From: Enterobacter cancerogenus
Lineage (GTDB): Bacteria > Pseudomonadota > Gammaproteobacteria > Enterobacterales > Enterobacteriaceae
Assembly: GCA_000773965.1 (NCBI GenBank)
Contig: JRUP01000014.1
Span: 1 to 64,000, forward strand
Direction of reading: 5' to 3'
Length of the DNA: 64,000 bases
Made by a program: the position numbers and the translations under genes. The notes beneath the pieces are model-generated. The model searched no databases. It was not told where the DNA came from and saw only the letters and a list, made by a program, of their open reading frames with translations. Shown one piece after another: positions 20,125 through 30,492 of this stretch (positions are counted from its first letter, which is position 1; each line of letters starts with the position of its first letter).

Positions 20125-21543
20125 TCACGCCTTTTGCGCGTGCGCTTGCCTGTCGGCCAGTAACTGATCGACAAAGGTAACGATCTCCGGTTTGCTCTGC
20201 TCAATCTCGGCAATTTTGCTGGCGAACTTCGGCAAATACTCTTTATGGGCATACAACAATTGATCCAGCACTTTGATCGCCGTGTCGCCCGCCGGAATCA
20301 GCGGATTAATGGTGAAAGCGTGTAATGCCGCACCGTAATCTCCGCTGACGGCCGCTTCGATTACCGTTTCCTCCATGGCTTTCATCAACTGAATCATGCC
20401 GCGCGCCGCAGGCGGTAACGCTCCCCAACGCAGCGGTTCTGCGCCATGAGAAGTGATGGCGGAAGTGACCTCCACCACGCAATCAAACGGTAAATCGGCA
20501 ATCGCGCCATTATTGCGCGTTGAGACCACCATTAATTTTCCGCTGTTATTTTGAATCGATGCAATGAGATCGCAAGCCGCATCGCTGTAATGCGCCCCGC
20601 CCCGCTGACTCAACTCTTCAGGCTTGTAGTTAAGATTGACGTCTTTATATAACTCGAACAGCCGCGCTTCGGTTTTCTTCACCACTTCAGCGCGGGTTTC
20701 ATAGTGATCGAACTCTTCGATGGCATGGGCCAGCATCGGTTCCTGCAAATAGTAATAGCGATGGTAACCGCAGGGCAGCAGGCCAAGATGTTTTACCTGA
20801 TCGTAGTTAAAAGGAATCTGATGAATATTTTTCAGCCCTTCATCGCTTTTTTCCTGCTGGTCAGGGGAATAGATTTTATCAATCAGTTCGGCGGTGCGTT
20901 CATTGCCCTGCTGATCCCAGACGCGATGCCAGTGGAAATGGTTAAGTCCGGCAAACTTGAAATAGAGATCTTTCTCTTCAGCACCGAGCACACTGCATGC
21001 CTGAGTAATATGGCCGAACGGCACATTGCACAGACCAACGGTTTTTTCCCACTTGCCATATTTAATCGCCGCTTCTGTCACCATGCCTGCCGGATTAGTG
21101 AAATCCACCAGCCAGGCGTTGGGGCACAATTGACGCATATCCTCGATAATGTCGAGAATCACCGGCACCGTGCGAAACGCTTTAAATATCCCGCCCGGGC
21201 CGTTAGTTTCCTGCCCGAGTAAACCATTGGCTAACGGAATCACTTCGTCTTTTAAGCGCGCGTCCAGCAACCCCACGCGGAACTGGGTGGTCACGTAATC
21301 CGCATCCTTTAACGCTTCCTTGCGATCGAGAGAAAGATGCACCTGCCAGTCGAGTTTGGCGGCCGCGATCATACGCTTTGCCATACTGCCAACAATTTCC
21401 ATCTTCTCTGCGCCGTCCTCAATATCTACCAGCCACAACTCGGCAATCGGCAACTGCTCCTGACGCAGGATAAGCCCTTCAATCAACTCTGGCGTATAGC
21501 TGGAACCCCCACCGATAGTGACAATCTTGATCTTATTTGGCAT
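20125..21543 (-). CDS. 6-phospho-beta-glucosidase, glycoside hydrolase family 4
   Basis: 472 residues. GH4 enzymes need NAD and a divalent metal and cleave through an oxidation-elimination mechanism. The N-terminal dinucleotide site is VTIGGGSSYTPELIEGL, the metal/substrate motifs are LVDFTNPAG, GLCNVPFGH and GLNHFHW, and RGGAHYSDAACDLI follows. It resembles the LicH/CelF group that hydrolyses phosphorylated beta-glucosides such as cellobiose-6-phosphate. GGAG stands 9 nt before the ATG at 21543. It is the last gene of the PTS operon, separated from the GH1 gene by a 202-nt hairpin-bearing gap. It is slightly longer than E. coli ChbF (450). Confidence 0.9.
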   Translation of the reverse strand: MPNKIKIVTIGGGSSYTPELIEGLILRQEQLPIAELWLVDIEDGAEKMEIVGSMAKRMIAAAKLDWQVHLSLDRKEALKDADYVTTQFRVGLLDARLKDEVIPLANGLLGQETNGPGGIFKAFRTVPVILDIIEDMRQLCPNAWLVDFTNPAGMVTEAAIKYGKWEKTVGLCNVPFGHITQACSVLGAEEKDLYFKFAGLNHFHWHRVWDQQGNERTAELIDKIYSPDQQEKSDEGLKNIHQIPFNYDQVKHLGLLPCGYHRYYYLQEPMLAHAIEEFDHYETRAEVVKKTEARLFELYKDVNLNYKPEELSQRGGAHYSDAACDLIASIQNNSGKLMVVSTRNNGAIADLPFDCVVEVTSAITSHGAEPLRWGALPPAARGMIQLMKAMEETVIEAAVSGDYGAALHAFTINPLIPAGDTAIKVLDQLLYAHKEYLPKFASKIAEIEQSKPEIVTFVDQLLADRQAHAQKA

Positions 21544-21656
21544 AGGATATAACTCCGTTTGGTTGCAATCAGGTGAGCAGAAGCGCCGTTTCAGGCAGCA
21601 TCAGGCCTCACCGCTTGGATGATATTTTTTCCTGGTTCGGGTTCATGTTATTTATT

Positions 21657-21736
21657 CAGCCTGCCTGCGCAGGCTGGAAAGGATATTCACTGCCGAAGAG
21701 AGGACAACTCTGATTAACCCGGGCTTCCTGCCCGGG
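21657..21736. repeat. Two hairpins between the GH1 and GH4 genes
   Basis: AGCCTG-N6-CAGGCT lies at 21657-21674 and CCCGGG-N7-CCCGGG at 21718-21736. Neither is followed by a strong U-run in the operon direction, so they look more like mRNA-stabilising or attenuating structures than full terminators. Confidence 0.5.
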
Positions 21737-21745
21737 CAATGCTAA

Positions 21746-23209
<1,464 letters not shown>

Positions 23210-23551
23210 TTACTGCAAGTGGGTTTTCGATAACTCCTGCACCTGACGATGCAGATAGATCAGCTCTTCAACTAAATCGCGGCACAGCATGGCGTTCATC
23301 AGATGATCCTGCGCATGCACCATAATCAGGTTGACCGGAATTTTGCCGCAGCCTTCATCCGCACCGATCAACGCGGTTTGAATTTTGTGGGCTTCGCGCG
23401 CAGCATTTCGTGCACTCGCCAGCAGCGCATCGGCTTCCTGCCAGTTGTGTTTTCGGGCTGCTTGCAGTGCCTGCATCGATGATGAACGGGCTTCCCCGGC
23501 ATGAATAATCAGCTCCATCACCGTGCTTTCCATTTCCTGCATCTCTTGCAT
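23210..23551 (-). CDS. PTS lactose/cellobiose-family IIA component
   Basis: 113 residues, all helical. The phosphorylated His is in the conserved VHAQDHLMNAMLC segment near residue 82. It relays phosphate from HPr to the IIB protein. The ATG at 23551 shares its A with the IIC stop (TAATG), and AGGAG lies 8 nt upstream, so the two are coupled. The Met/Glu-rich first residues (MQEMQEMESTVM) offer alternative starts at 23542 and 23533. Confidence 0.9.
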   Translation of the reverse strand: MQEMQEMESTVMELIIHAGEARSSSMQALQAARKHNWQEADALLASARNAAREAHKIQTALIGADEGCGKIPVNLIMVHAQDHLMNAMLCRDLVEELIYLHRQVQELSKTHLQ

Positions 23552-24870
23552 TACTTCATCTCCTCAGCCAATTGTTCCTGCGCCATCTCTTCTTCCTGCG
23601 CAAGCAGTTGGCGTTCATACATTTTGAAGAACGGGTAATAAATCAGCGTGGATAAACAAATCAGGAACGCGACCAACACCACCGCACGCCAGTCCCATCC
23701 GGTTGACCAGGCGGCACCAATCGGTCCCGGCGTGGTCCAGGGGGCCAGCGAAATGACGTGGTTGATCAGGTTGGTGCGGGTGGCGGTCCAGGCGATAACC
23801 GCGTTGATCAACGGCGTGGTGATAAAGGGAATAAACAGCAGCGGATTCATCACCACCGGCGAACCGAAAATAATCGGCTCATTGATGTTAAACATACCGG
23901 GTACAAAGCCTAGGCGGCCGATGGCGCGCAGATGCGCGGAGCGGCTGCGCAGATAGAGAATCACCAGGCCCATGGTGGCACCCGATCCGCCTACGGTGAT
24001 GAAGAATTGCCAGAATGGCTCAATAAAGATTTTAGGGATCTCTTGCCCGGCATTTAACGCTTCCTGGTTAAGCCCCAGATTACTCAGCCAGAATGCCTGC
24101 AGGATGCCGCCGACAATCGCCGCACCGTGAATGCCGGCAAACCACAGCAAATGACATAGTAAGACGGCGATGAGCACCGCAGGCAGTGAATCGGCTGCTG
24201 AGATAATTGGCGCAAACACTGACATGATGGCCTGAGGAATTAACAGACCAAAGTGGCTCTCCATAAACAAGTTCAGCGGGTAGAGCGTCAGGAAAATCAC
24301 CATGATGGGGATCAGCAGGTCAAAGGACTGACGAATCTTCGGCGGCACCTGTTCCGGCAGTTTGAAACCAATGTTGTACTTCACCAGCCAGTGCATCACT
24401 TCCGTGCAGTACAGGCTGATCAGGATGGCGGTGAATATCCCTTCCCCACCCAGCGAAGCGACGGACAATGCGCCGTTCTTTTCCGGTGCAGCCACCACCA
24501 AAAAAGTCATCAGCGACAGCAGCGCCGCCATCAGGCCATTTAGTTTGTAGCTTTGCGCCAGGTTATAGGCAATCGCGCCGGTGATGAACACCGCCATGAT
24601 GCCCATCGTCATGTTGTAGGGCATCATCAGCTGGTCGTTGTACTGCTTCACCATACCCAGCCACCACTGAGCAAAGCCCCATTGGCTGTCCTGACTGAAA
24701 GGAGGATGTGAGAACAGCAGCATAAATGAGCCGACAATCAGGAACGGCATCGAGGCAATAAATCCGTCCTTGATCGCCACCACATGCCGTTGCGAGGAGA
24801 GTCGCGCAGCAATCGGGCTGATGCGGTTTTCAATCACACCAAATAAGGAGTCAGCCAGTGTACTCATCAT
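23551..24870 (-). CDS. PTS lactose/cellobiose-family IIC permease
   Basis: 439 residues, about ten membrane helices. It opens with the family start region LADSLFGVIENRISPIAARL and carries the sugar-site stretch FNINEPIIFGSPVVMNP (near residue 330) that is typical of the cellobiose/chitobiose IIC group. It moves and phosphorylates beta-glucosides with IIB. Starts at 24870 and 24867 are both possible behind AAGGGGG. It overlaps the end of the IIB gene by 4 nt. Confidence 0.93.
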   Translation of the reverse strand: MMSTLADSLFGVIENRISPIAARLSSQRHVVAIKDGFIASMPFLIVGSFMLLFSHPPFSQDSQWGFAQWWLGMVKQYNDQLMMPYNMTMGIMAVFITGAIAYNLAQSYKLNGLMAALLSLMTFLVVAAPEKNGALSVASLGGEGIFTAILISLYCTEVMHWLVKYNIGFKLPEQVPPKIRQSFDLLIPIMVIFLTLYPLNLFMESHFGLLIPQAIMSVFAPIISAADSLPAVLIAVLLCHLLWFAGIHGAAIVGGILQAFWLSNLGLNQEALNAGQEIPKIFIEPFWQFFITVGGSGATMGLVILYLRSRSAHLRAIGRLGFVPGMFNINEPIIFGSPVVMNPLLFIPFITTPLINAVIAWTATRTNLINHVISLAPWTTPGPIGAAWSTGWDWRAVVLVAFLICLSTLIYYPFFKMYERQLLAQEEEMAQEQLAEEMK

Positions 24871-25187
24871 GCCCCCTTATTAGCATCAATCAGGGCGAGC
24901 GCCGACTTCAGGATCTTTTCGCCATTTAACATGCCGTAATCCATGGTGTTAATGACGGTGACCGGTTTGTGATACTCCTGCGCCTGACGTTCGAAATCTG
25001 CCAGCTTATATTTGATCTGCGGGCCTAGCAGACAACAGTCATACTCGGCGATTTTTTCACTGAACTCTTCCATGCCAACGGCATCAATTTTGGCTTCTAA
25101 ACCCAGCTGCGTAGCGGCTTTCTGCATTCTTTGTACGACCATGCTGGTTGACATACCTGCGGAACAACACAATAGAATTTTCACCAT
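24867..25187 (-). CDS. PTS lactose/cellobiose-family IIB component
   Basis: 106 residues from the ATG at 25187, which has GGAGGGTG 3 nt upstream; a 17-codon extension is rejected. The phospho-accepting cysteine is in ILLCCSAGMSTSM at the N-terminus, and the C-terminal half keeps LLGPQIKYKLADF and NTMDYGMLNGEKIL. It is the first gene of the operon, reading away from the ascG-like repressor. Confidence 0.93.
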   Translation of the reverse strand: MVKILLCCSAGMSTSMVVQRMQKAATQLGLEAKIDAVGMEEFSEKIAEYDCCLLGPQIKYKLADFERQAQEYHKPVTVINTMDYGMLNGEKILKSALALIDANKGA

Positions 25188-25232
25188 GACACCCTCCGTT
25201 TTTTTTAAATAATTACGCGCCGAGAATCGTTT

Positions 25233-25248
25233 CTGCAACCGGTTACAG
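25233..25248. promoter_or_regulatory. AscG/LacI-type operator, proximal to the PTS operon
   Basis: CTGCAACCGGTTACAG is a 16-bp palindrome with one mismatch, centred on CC|GG. It matches the ACCGGT core of the known AscG operator TGAAACCGGTTTCA. It lies 46 nt upstream of the IIB start. Confidence 0.75.
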
Positions 25249-25265
25249 ATTCAATTTGTTCTTTT

Positions 25266-25281
25266 TGTGATCCATAACTCA
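25266..25281. promoter_or_regulatory. Candidate CRP site
   Basis: TGTGATCCATAACTCA keeps the full left half-site TGTGA and three of five bases of the right half (TCACA). It lies between the two AscG-type operators. Catabolite control of this operon would be expected. Confidence 0.4.
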
Positions 25282-25322
25282 AACCGTTAAACCTTATTTA
25301 AAGAGTGAAAATATGATTAATC

Positions 25323-25336
25323 TGAGACCGGTTTCA
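25323..25336. promoter_or_regulatory. AscG/LacI-type operator, distal to the PTS operon
   Basis: TGAGACCGGTTTCA differs by one base from the AscG operator TGAAACCGGTTTCA. Its centre is 89 bp from the centre of the other operator, a spacing compatible with repression by DNA looping. Confidence 0.75.
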
Positions 25337-25481
25337 TATTATTTTTATGTTAGCCTTTTAAATATGTGATGAAATCGGATGATAATGAGAAAAAACGTTA
25401 TCGGTTAGAAGAGCCTCACTCTGCGGTTTTCAGATTGAGCTTTTGCGCTACAATGCGCGAGAACGCTGAGAAGGAAGATAA

Positions 25482-26504
25482 ATGACGACAATGCTTGATG
25501 TCGCAAAACGCGCAGGTGTATCAAAAGCCACAGTGTCACGGGTGCTGGCTGGCCATGCTTATGTGTCTAAAACGGTGCGGGATCGGGTGATGCTGGCCAT
25601 AGATGAGATGGATTACCGTCCTAATCTGCTGGCACGAAGTCTTGCGACCAACCGTTCGCACAGTATTGGTCTGATGGTACCCAACACACTTTACAATGGT
25701 CCCTTTTTTACCGAGCTGTTATTCAAGGCCGCGACCATGACGGAAAAACTCGGTTCACAACTGGTGCTGGGCGATGGTAAACACAATGCGCAGCAAGAGC
25801 GCGAGGCCATAAACTTTTTAATCGATAGCTTTTGCGATGCCGTGATTATCTATCCGCGCTATTTAAGCGTGGAAGATATTGATGCCCTTATTCCTGGTAT
25901 GAGTAAGCCGTTAATCGTGTTAAACCGCCGTTTGAAGCAGCATCCGCAATATTCGGTGTGTGCTGACCACGAAAATGACACCCTCAACGCAGTGAATCAT
26001 TTAATTGCTCAGGGCCACCGCGAGATCGCTTTTATCAAAGGGATGGGCAGCTCTCACACCGGATTAAGTCGCCTGAAAGGCTATATTTCATCGTTGATGG
26101 AAAATGGCATTGAATACGACGAAAACCTGATGCTGGATGGCTGCTGGACCAGCGCCAGTGGGCAACTGGCGGTTGAAGCACTGTTGCGTCGTAAAGTCAG
26201 ATTTTCCGCGATTGTCGCCAGCAATGATGATATGGCGATTGGCGCCGCTTGCGCCTTGCACAACGCGGGTTTGCGCATCCCGCATGACGTCTCCTTGCTG
26301 GGCTTTGATGATATCCCGGTTGCGCCCTATCTCCTGCCGGCGTTAACCACGGTGCATGTTCCGGTTGCTGAGATGGTATCAAGCGCGTTAACGCAACTGT
26401 CTAAAATGCTGGATGGCGAAAGCGTGACGGCGCAGCCACTGATGCCGGGCCGACTGGTGCTGCGCAATTCGATCACTCAGGGACCGTATTACCAGCAAAA
26501 ATAA
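25482..26504 (+). CDS. ascG: LacI-family repressor, AscG-like
   Basis: 340 residues. The N-terminal helix-turn-helix and hinge read MLDVAKRAGVSKATVSRVLAG and YRPNLLARSLATN, closely like AscG of E. coli. The periplasmic-binding-protein-like core follows (GLMVPNTLYNGPFFTELLF, LNRRLKQHPQYSVC, VASNDDMAIGAACAL, LLGFDDIPVAPYLLPALTTV). It is divergent from the beta-glucoside PTS operon, and two AscG-type palindromes lie between them. It should repress the operon and perhaps itself until a phospho-beta-glucoside or glucoside binds. The inducer is unknown. Confidence 0.9.
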   Translation: MTTMLDVAKRAGVSKATVSRVLAGHAYVSKTVRDRVMLAIDEMDYRPNLLARSLATNRSHSIGLMVPNTLYNGPFFTELLFKAATMTEKLGSQLVLGDGKHNAQQEREAINFLIDSFCDAVIIYPRYLSVEDIDALIPGMSKPLIVLNRRLKQHPQYSVCADHENDTLNAVNHLIAQGHREIAFIKGMGSSHTGLSRLKGYISSLMENGIEYDENLMLDGCWTSASGQLAVEALLRRKVRFSAIVASNDDMAIGAACALHNAGLRIPHDVSLLGFDDIPVAPYLLPALTTVHVPVAEMVSSALTQLSKMLDGESVTAQPLMPGRLVLRNSITQGPYYQQK

Positions 26505-26555
26505 TGCTGCCGTGCGATAATCTGGCTTAATTTGCCACGATGAGCATTTTACGCC

Positions 26556-27533
26556 ATGAAGCATTTCCTCGTTATTGTTCCCGATGGCGGCATGCTGTTT
26601 GAAGCCGCCGGTATTGCCGACATCCTGATGCACGCCAACCTGCACCTGCCCGTTGGCGTTGATCAGCCACGTTATCGCGTCAGTATCGCCACCACGCAGC
26701 CGCATCAGGTGATCCATGGTCAGTCGGGCCTCAACCTGCTGGCTGACCTGAAGCTGGCCGAATTGGATCCCCGCGCCGCCTGGGACACCATCATGATTAC
26801 CGGACGCGGTGACAGCGTTGAAGAGGGCAATATGGTGGTGGATTTCATCAGGCTGGCGGCTCCGCAGGCTCGGCGAGTGGTGTCAATTTGTGGTGGCGCG
26901 ATGCTGCTCGCTGAAGCCGGTTTGCTGGATGGACGCCGCGCCACGTCACACTGGCGTCTGTTGGAAACGCTGCAAACCCGCTTTCCCCGCGTCCAGGTGG
27001 AAGGTGGCCCGTTGTTCATCCAGGATGGCCCAATCTGGACGTCCGGTGGCGTGAGTTCCGGCTTTGATCTCACGCTGGCGCTGGTTGAGGAGGATTTCGG
27101 TTTCAGCGTGGCACGCGATATCGCTCAGGATATGGTGATGTATTTGCGTCGCCCCGGTGGACAGATGCAGTTCAGCCGCTACCAGTTACAGCAAACCAGC
27201 ACCGGTCCGATTCACGATTTGCAAAGCTGGATCCGTGCGAATCTGGCGCAAGATCTGTCTGTTGAGAAATTGGCCGAACGTGTCGCCATGAGCCCCCGCA
27301 ATTTCACCCGCGTATTCACCCGTGAAACCGGTGCGTCACCGGCGCGCTATGTCGCAGAAGCGCGACTGGCCGCCGCACGAGAACTGTTGGAACAGAGCCG
27401 CGCGACGCTGGAACGCATCGCCCTCGACACCGGATTTGGCAGCAGCATCAATTTGCGCCGCAGTTTTGAGCGCCAGCTGCATCTCACTCCGGGTGAATAT
27501 CGCCAACGCTTTCACTGCCGTAAAATGGCGTAA
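26556..27533 (+). CDS. GlxA-type transcriptional regulator (DJ-1/PfpI domain plus AraC helix-turn-helix)
   Basis: 325 residues. The N-terminal domain (about 1-185) is an amidotransferase-like DJ-1/PfpI fold with the nucleophile-elbow cysteine seen in VVSICGGAMLLAEAGLL near residue 112. The C-terminal AraC domain (about 215-315) has two helix-turn-helix motifs (SVEKLAERVAMSPRNFTRVF, then LERIALDTGFGSSINLRRSF). Members usually activate a neighbouring operon; what the DJ-1 domain senses is mostly unknown. The GAPDH gene follows in the same direction after 75 nt and is the obvious candidate target. Confidence 0.88.
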   Translation: MKHFLVIVPDGGMLFEAAGIADILMHANLHLPVGVDQPRYRVSIATTQPHQVIHGQSGLNLLADLKLAELDPRAAWDTIMITGRGDSVEEGNMVVDFIRLAAPQARRVVSICGGAMLLAEAGLLDGRRATSHWRLLETLQTRFPRVQVEGGPLFIQDGPIWTSGGVSSGFDLTLALVEEDFGFSVARDIAQDMVMYLRRPGGQMQFSRYQLQQTSTGPIHDLQSWIRANLAQDLSVEKLAERVAMSPRNFTRVFTRETGASPARYVAEARLAAARELLEQSRATLERIALDTGFGSSINLRRSFERQLHLTPGEYRQRFHCRKMA

Positions 27534-27608
27534 AGTGATCCTTTTTTGTCGTTTACGCCAATCGCGCGTCGTCCTACATTGACTGCAACCACTTCGGATA
27601 AGGAGTCA

Positions 27609-28622
27609 ATGATGATTAAGATTGGCATTAACGGCTTTGGCCGTATCGGACGTAACGTGTTCCGCGCCGCACTGGGCAGTAACGATATTGAGATTGTAGC
27701 GATTAACGATCTCACCGACAGCAAAACGCTGGCGCATCTGCTCAAACACGACTCATTGTTAGGCAGACTTCCTGCAGAAGTTGAGGCCGGTGAAGGTGAG
27801 CTGCGCATTGATGGCAAGCCAGTACGCGTGTTTAGCGAACGCGACCCGGCCAATATTCGCTGGAGCGATGTGGGTGTCGATATTGTTATCGAAGCCACCG
27901 GATTCTTCACCGAGCGCGAGAAAGCGGCAGTGCATATCACGCACGGTGGTGCTAAACGGGTGATTATCTCTGCGCCCGGTAAAAACGATGATTTGACGAT
28001 TGTGCTGGGTGTGAACGACCAGCGTTACGATCCCCAGCAGCATTTCGTGGTGAGTAACGGCAGTTGTACCACCAACGGTCTGGCGCCCGCCGCGCAGGTA
28101 TTGCATCAGGCATTCGGCATTGAACATGGCTTGATGAATACCACCCATGCTTATACCAACAGTCAGGTGCTGCACGATCAGCCGGAGAAAGATCTGCGCG
28201 GCGCGCGCGCGGCGGCGCTGTCAATCGTGCCTTACTCCAGCGGTGCGGCGAAAGCGCTAGGCCGTGTTATTCCCGAGTTGGATGGACGTTTGACGGGCTA
28301 TTCCCTGCGCGTGCCGGTGCCGGTGGTGTCGATTGTCGATTTAACCGTGACGCTGAAACGTGATGTGACGGCAGAAGAAGTGAACGATGCGTTTAAAGCC
28401 GCCGCCGCTGAGGGTCCATTAAAAGGCATTCTGGGATACAGCGATGAACCACTGGTATCCAGCGACTATCAGGGCGATCCACGTTCATCGATCATTGATG
28501 GGCTATCTACCCTGGTGATTGGTGGCAACCTGGTCAAAATCCTCGCCTGGTACGATAACGAGTGGGGCTTCTCGAACCGTCTGGTAGATCTCGCGCGTTT
28601 GATGGCGCAGCGCGGATTGTAA
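27609..28622 (+). CDS. Type I glyceraldehyde-3-phosphate dehydrogenase (secondary, not the E. coli gapA type)
   Basis: 337 residues from ATG 27609 (or 336 from 27612), with AGGAG at 27601-27605. It is full length, with the NAD fold KIGINGFGRIGRNVFRAAL, Asp in AINDLTDS (favouring NAD over NADP), the catalytic Cys in NGSCTTNGLAP near residue 154, the catalytic His in HAYTNSQ, and the C-terminal WYDNEWGFSNR. The sequence is nearer to Gram-positive-type GAPDHs than to E. coli GapA (long S-loop, DLTDSKTLAHLLKHDS). The usual second Cys of SCTTNC is Gly. It is probably an extra, regulated enzyme besides a housekeeping gapA elsewhere. An in-frame extension to 27546 is rejected because it reads through the promoter region. 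Confidence 0.9.
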   Translation: MMIKIGINGFGRIGRNVFRAALGSNDIEIVAINDLTDSKTLAHLLKHDSLLGRLPAEVEAGEGELRIDGKPVRVFSERDPANIRWSDVGVDIVIEATGFFTEREKAAVHITHGGAKRVIISAPGKNDDLTIVLGVNDQRYDPQQHFVVSNGSCTTNGLAPAAQVLHQAFGIEHGLMNTTHAYTNSQVLHDQPEKDLRGARAAALSIVPYSSGAAKALGRVIPELDGRLTGYSLRVPVPVVSIVDLTVTLKRDVTAEEVNDAFKAAAAEGPLKGILGYSDEPLVSSDYQGDPRSSIIDGLSTLVIGGNLVKILAWYDNEWGFSNRLVDLARLMAQRGL

Positions 28623-28640
28623 TTCGCACCAATCTGCAGC

Positions 28641-28676
28641 CAAAAAAATCCCCGCTGATGCGGGGATTCTCGTTGC
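28641..28676. terminator. Terminator shared by gap and phoA
   Basis: AATCCCCGC-TGAT-GCGGGGATT forms a 9-bp hairpin. On the minus strand it is followed by seven T, which makes it strong for phoA; on the plus strand the U-tract is weak. Confidence 0.8.
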
Positions 28677-28688
28677 TATTGGCAGCGA

Positions 28689-30095
28689 TTACTTGATGCC
28701 CATTGCATCCTTCAGCGTAAAGAACAAGTCCGTCTGATCGGTCAGGCCCACCACGTTAGCCGCATAAGGCCCATAGGCCGCGATGCGCAGCTGTGTGCCG
28801 GTATGCCCCTGAGAATCCTCTTCAGAGTTACCGTAACTGATGGTCATGACCGCACCATCTTTGGTGTTCACCGCCTGCGTCAGGCCTGGCGCTTTGCTGC
28901 CATTTTCAATAATCTGGCTGCTGTGCGCATGATCTGCGGTTACCACCACCAGCGTGTCACCATGTTCGCGTGCAAAGGCCAGCGCCTGCTGCACGGCCTC
29001 ATCCAGATCCACGGTTTCACCAATCTGACCGCACGGATTCGCCGCGTGATCCTGTTTATCAATTGACGCGCCTTCCACCTGCAGGAAGAAACCTTTCTCA
29101 TTGGTGCTCAGCAGATCAATCGCCTTTTTGGTCATCTGCGCCAATGTTGGTGTTGATTCCGGGCGATCTTTATTGACTTCACAGGTCACCACCGGTTTAT
29201 CGATATTGCCGTGATAGCTGGCTTTCGGTCCCTGCCAGCGAACCGGCATATTGCCGTCGGAGAACAGCCCCAGCACCGGTTTAGTTTGGTCGGCCTGTTG
29301 GATGGCATTCATGCCATCCAGGTTATCGACCAGCTGGAAGCCCAGTGCCTGAGCCTGCTCGCGCAGGGTTTTGCCCTGGTACTCACCCGCTTTGGCGCTT
29401 TCAGAGAACGATTTCGCCCCGCCGCCGAGGGTGACATCTGGACGGGTCTTCAGCATCTGCTCGCTGATAGACCCTTTACCGCCCTGCTCCAGCGCATTGG
29501 TTGGACACAGCTCGCTGGTTTTCTCCGGGCCATAACATTTACGCGACGTGACATGCGCCATCAAAGCGGCGGGCGTGGCATCCTGCAATTCTGCAGTCGA
29601 GACGTTACCGGTGGCTTTCCCAGCGGCTTTCGCCAACTCCAGAATGGTGACCTGATCCTTGCCATTAACGTCTACGCCGATGGCGCCGTTATAAGATTTG
29701 GTACCCGTTGCCCAGGCGGTTGCGGAGGCAGCCGAATCGGTCACGTAATTTGGTTTGTGGGTTTTCTTGTCTAACGAGTAGTGGGTGTACTGACCGGTTA
29801 ACGGCAGCGCATCAATGCCTGGGAAGAAACCACCCGCGCCCATCGCCTGGTTTCGTGCGGCGGTGATTTCCGAATCGCCCATGCCATCGCCGATCAATAA
29901 GATGACGTTTTTGGCCGTGGTATTAACGAGTGAGGCTTTCAGCGCTTCCGTCTGGTCGCTGCTCAGGCGGCGCGCGCCACCGTGTTCGGTGATATCACCG
30001 GTGGCGGCGCGGCTATACGTTGTTGTGTCTGCCACTGCTGACGTCGCGATGAGTGAAGCCAGCAGAGAAACCGTGAAAAGAGGTATGTGTTTCAT
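28689..30095 (-). CDS. phoA: Periplasmic alkaline phosphatase PhoA
   Basis: 468 residues with a signal peptide ([22 protein letters not shown], cleavage before DT). It is a zinc/magnesium phosphomonoesterase releasing phosphate from organic esters in the periplasm. The catalytic Ser is in [17 protein letters not shown] near residue 123, and the metal ligands are in [27 protein letters not shown] and [10 protein letters not shown]. Cysteines in [14 protein letters not shown] form a probable disulfide, as in E. coli. It is monocistronic with a PhoB box upstream and a strong terminator downstream. Confidence 0.96.
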   Translation of the reverse strand: MKHIPLFTVSLLASLIATSAVADTTTYSRAATGDITEHGGARRLSSDQTEALKASLVNTTAKNVILLIGDGMGDSEITAARNQAMGAGGFFPGIDALPLTGQYTHYSLDKKTHKPNYVTDSAASATAWATGTKSYNGAIGVDVNGKDQVTILELAKAAGKATGNVSTAELQDATPAALMAHVTSRKCYGPEKTSELCPTNALEQGGKGSISEQMLKTRPDVTLGGGAKSFSESAKAGEYQGKTLREQAQALGFQLVDNLDGMNAIQQADQTKPVLGLFSDGNMPVRWQGPKASYHGNIDKPVVTCEVNKDRPESTPTLAQMTKKAIDLLSTNEKGFFLQVEGASIDKQDHAANPCGQIGETVDLDEAVQQALAFAREHGDTLVVVTADHAHSSQIIENGSKAPGLTQAVNTKDGAVMTISYGNSEEDSQGHTGTQLRIAAYGPYAANVVGLTDQTDLFFTLKDAMGIK

Positions 30096-30136
30096 TTATA
30101 AGCATCCTTATCAGTAAATATAACCAAATGTTTCCG

Positions 30137-30176
30137 CAGACAAGTCTGCGACAGTCTGGTGACACTTTTGTGGCAG
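30137..30176 (-). promoter_or_regulatory. Pho box (four 11-bp repeats) upstream of phoA
   Basis: Read on the minus strand, four 7-mers each spaced by 4 bases follow each other: CTGCCAC, GTGTCAC, CTGTCGC, TTGTCTG (consensus CTGTCAT). This is the arrangement bound by PhoB dimers and is twice the minimal two-repeat box. A TATATT-like -10 hexamer lies about 20 nt downstream and the phoA ATG 42 nt downstream. Confidence 0.85.
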
Positions 30177-30340
30177 AGAAGGAATAATTTGATGACAGAA
30201 CACGCAGTTCGGCGAGAGATGCAGCAAGCTGCACAGAGCTTAAGCGGATAGAACAAAAGGAGAAAATAGGGCTTGACCGTATTCAGGTAACTCCCTATAG
30301 TAGCGCCCCGTTGACCCAGTGCGGTTGGCAGAAAAAATGT

Positions 30341-30428
30341 GGTGAGATGTCCGAGTGGCTGAAGGAGCACGCCTGGAAAGTGTGTATACGGCAACGTATC
30401 GGGGGTTCGAATCCCCCTCTCACCGCCA
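30341..30428 (+). tRNA. tRNA-Ser (anticodon GGA)
   Basis: 88 nt including the encoded CCA. The acceptor arm GGTGAGA pairs with TCTCACC, discriminator G. The anticodon loop reads CTGGAAA with anticodon GGA (codons UCC/UCU). The long variable arm typical of serine tRNAs and the T-loop GGTTCGAATCC are present. It matches the E. coli tRNA-Ser(GGA) almost base for base. Confidence 0.97.
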
Positions 30429-30442
30429 TCATTTTGAAGAAG

Positions 30443-30472
30443 AGCCTGAACGAAAGTTCAGGCTTTTTTTTG
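30443..30472 (+). terminator. Terminator of the tRNA-Ser gene
   Basis: AGCCTGAAC-GAAA-GTTCAGGCT followed by T8, 15 nt after the tRNA. Confidence 0.9.
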
Positions 30473-30492
30473 TCTTCAATTCAGCCACATCG

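Noticed and set aside
27546..27608. Longer GAPDH start at 27546
   Set aside because: The extra residues are not part of GAPDH and a strong AGGAG precedes the start at 27609.
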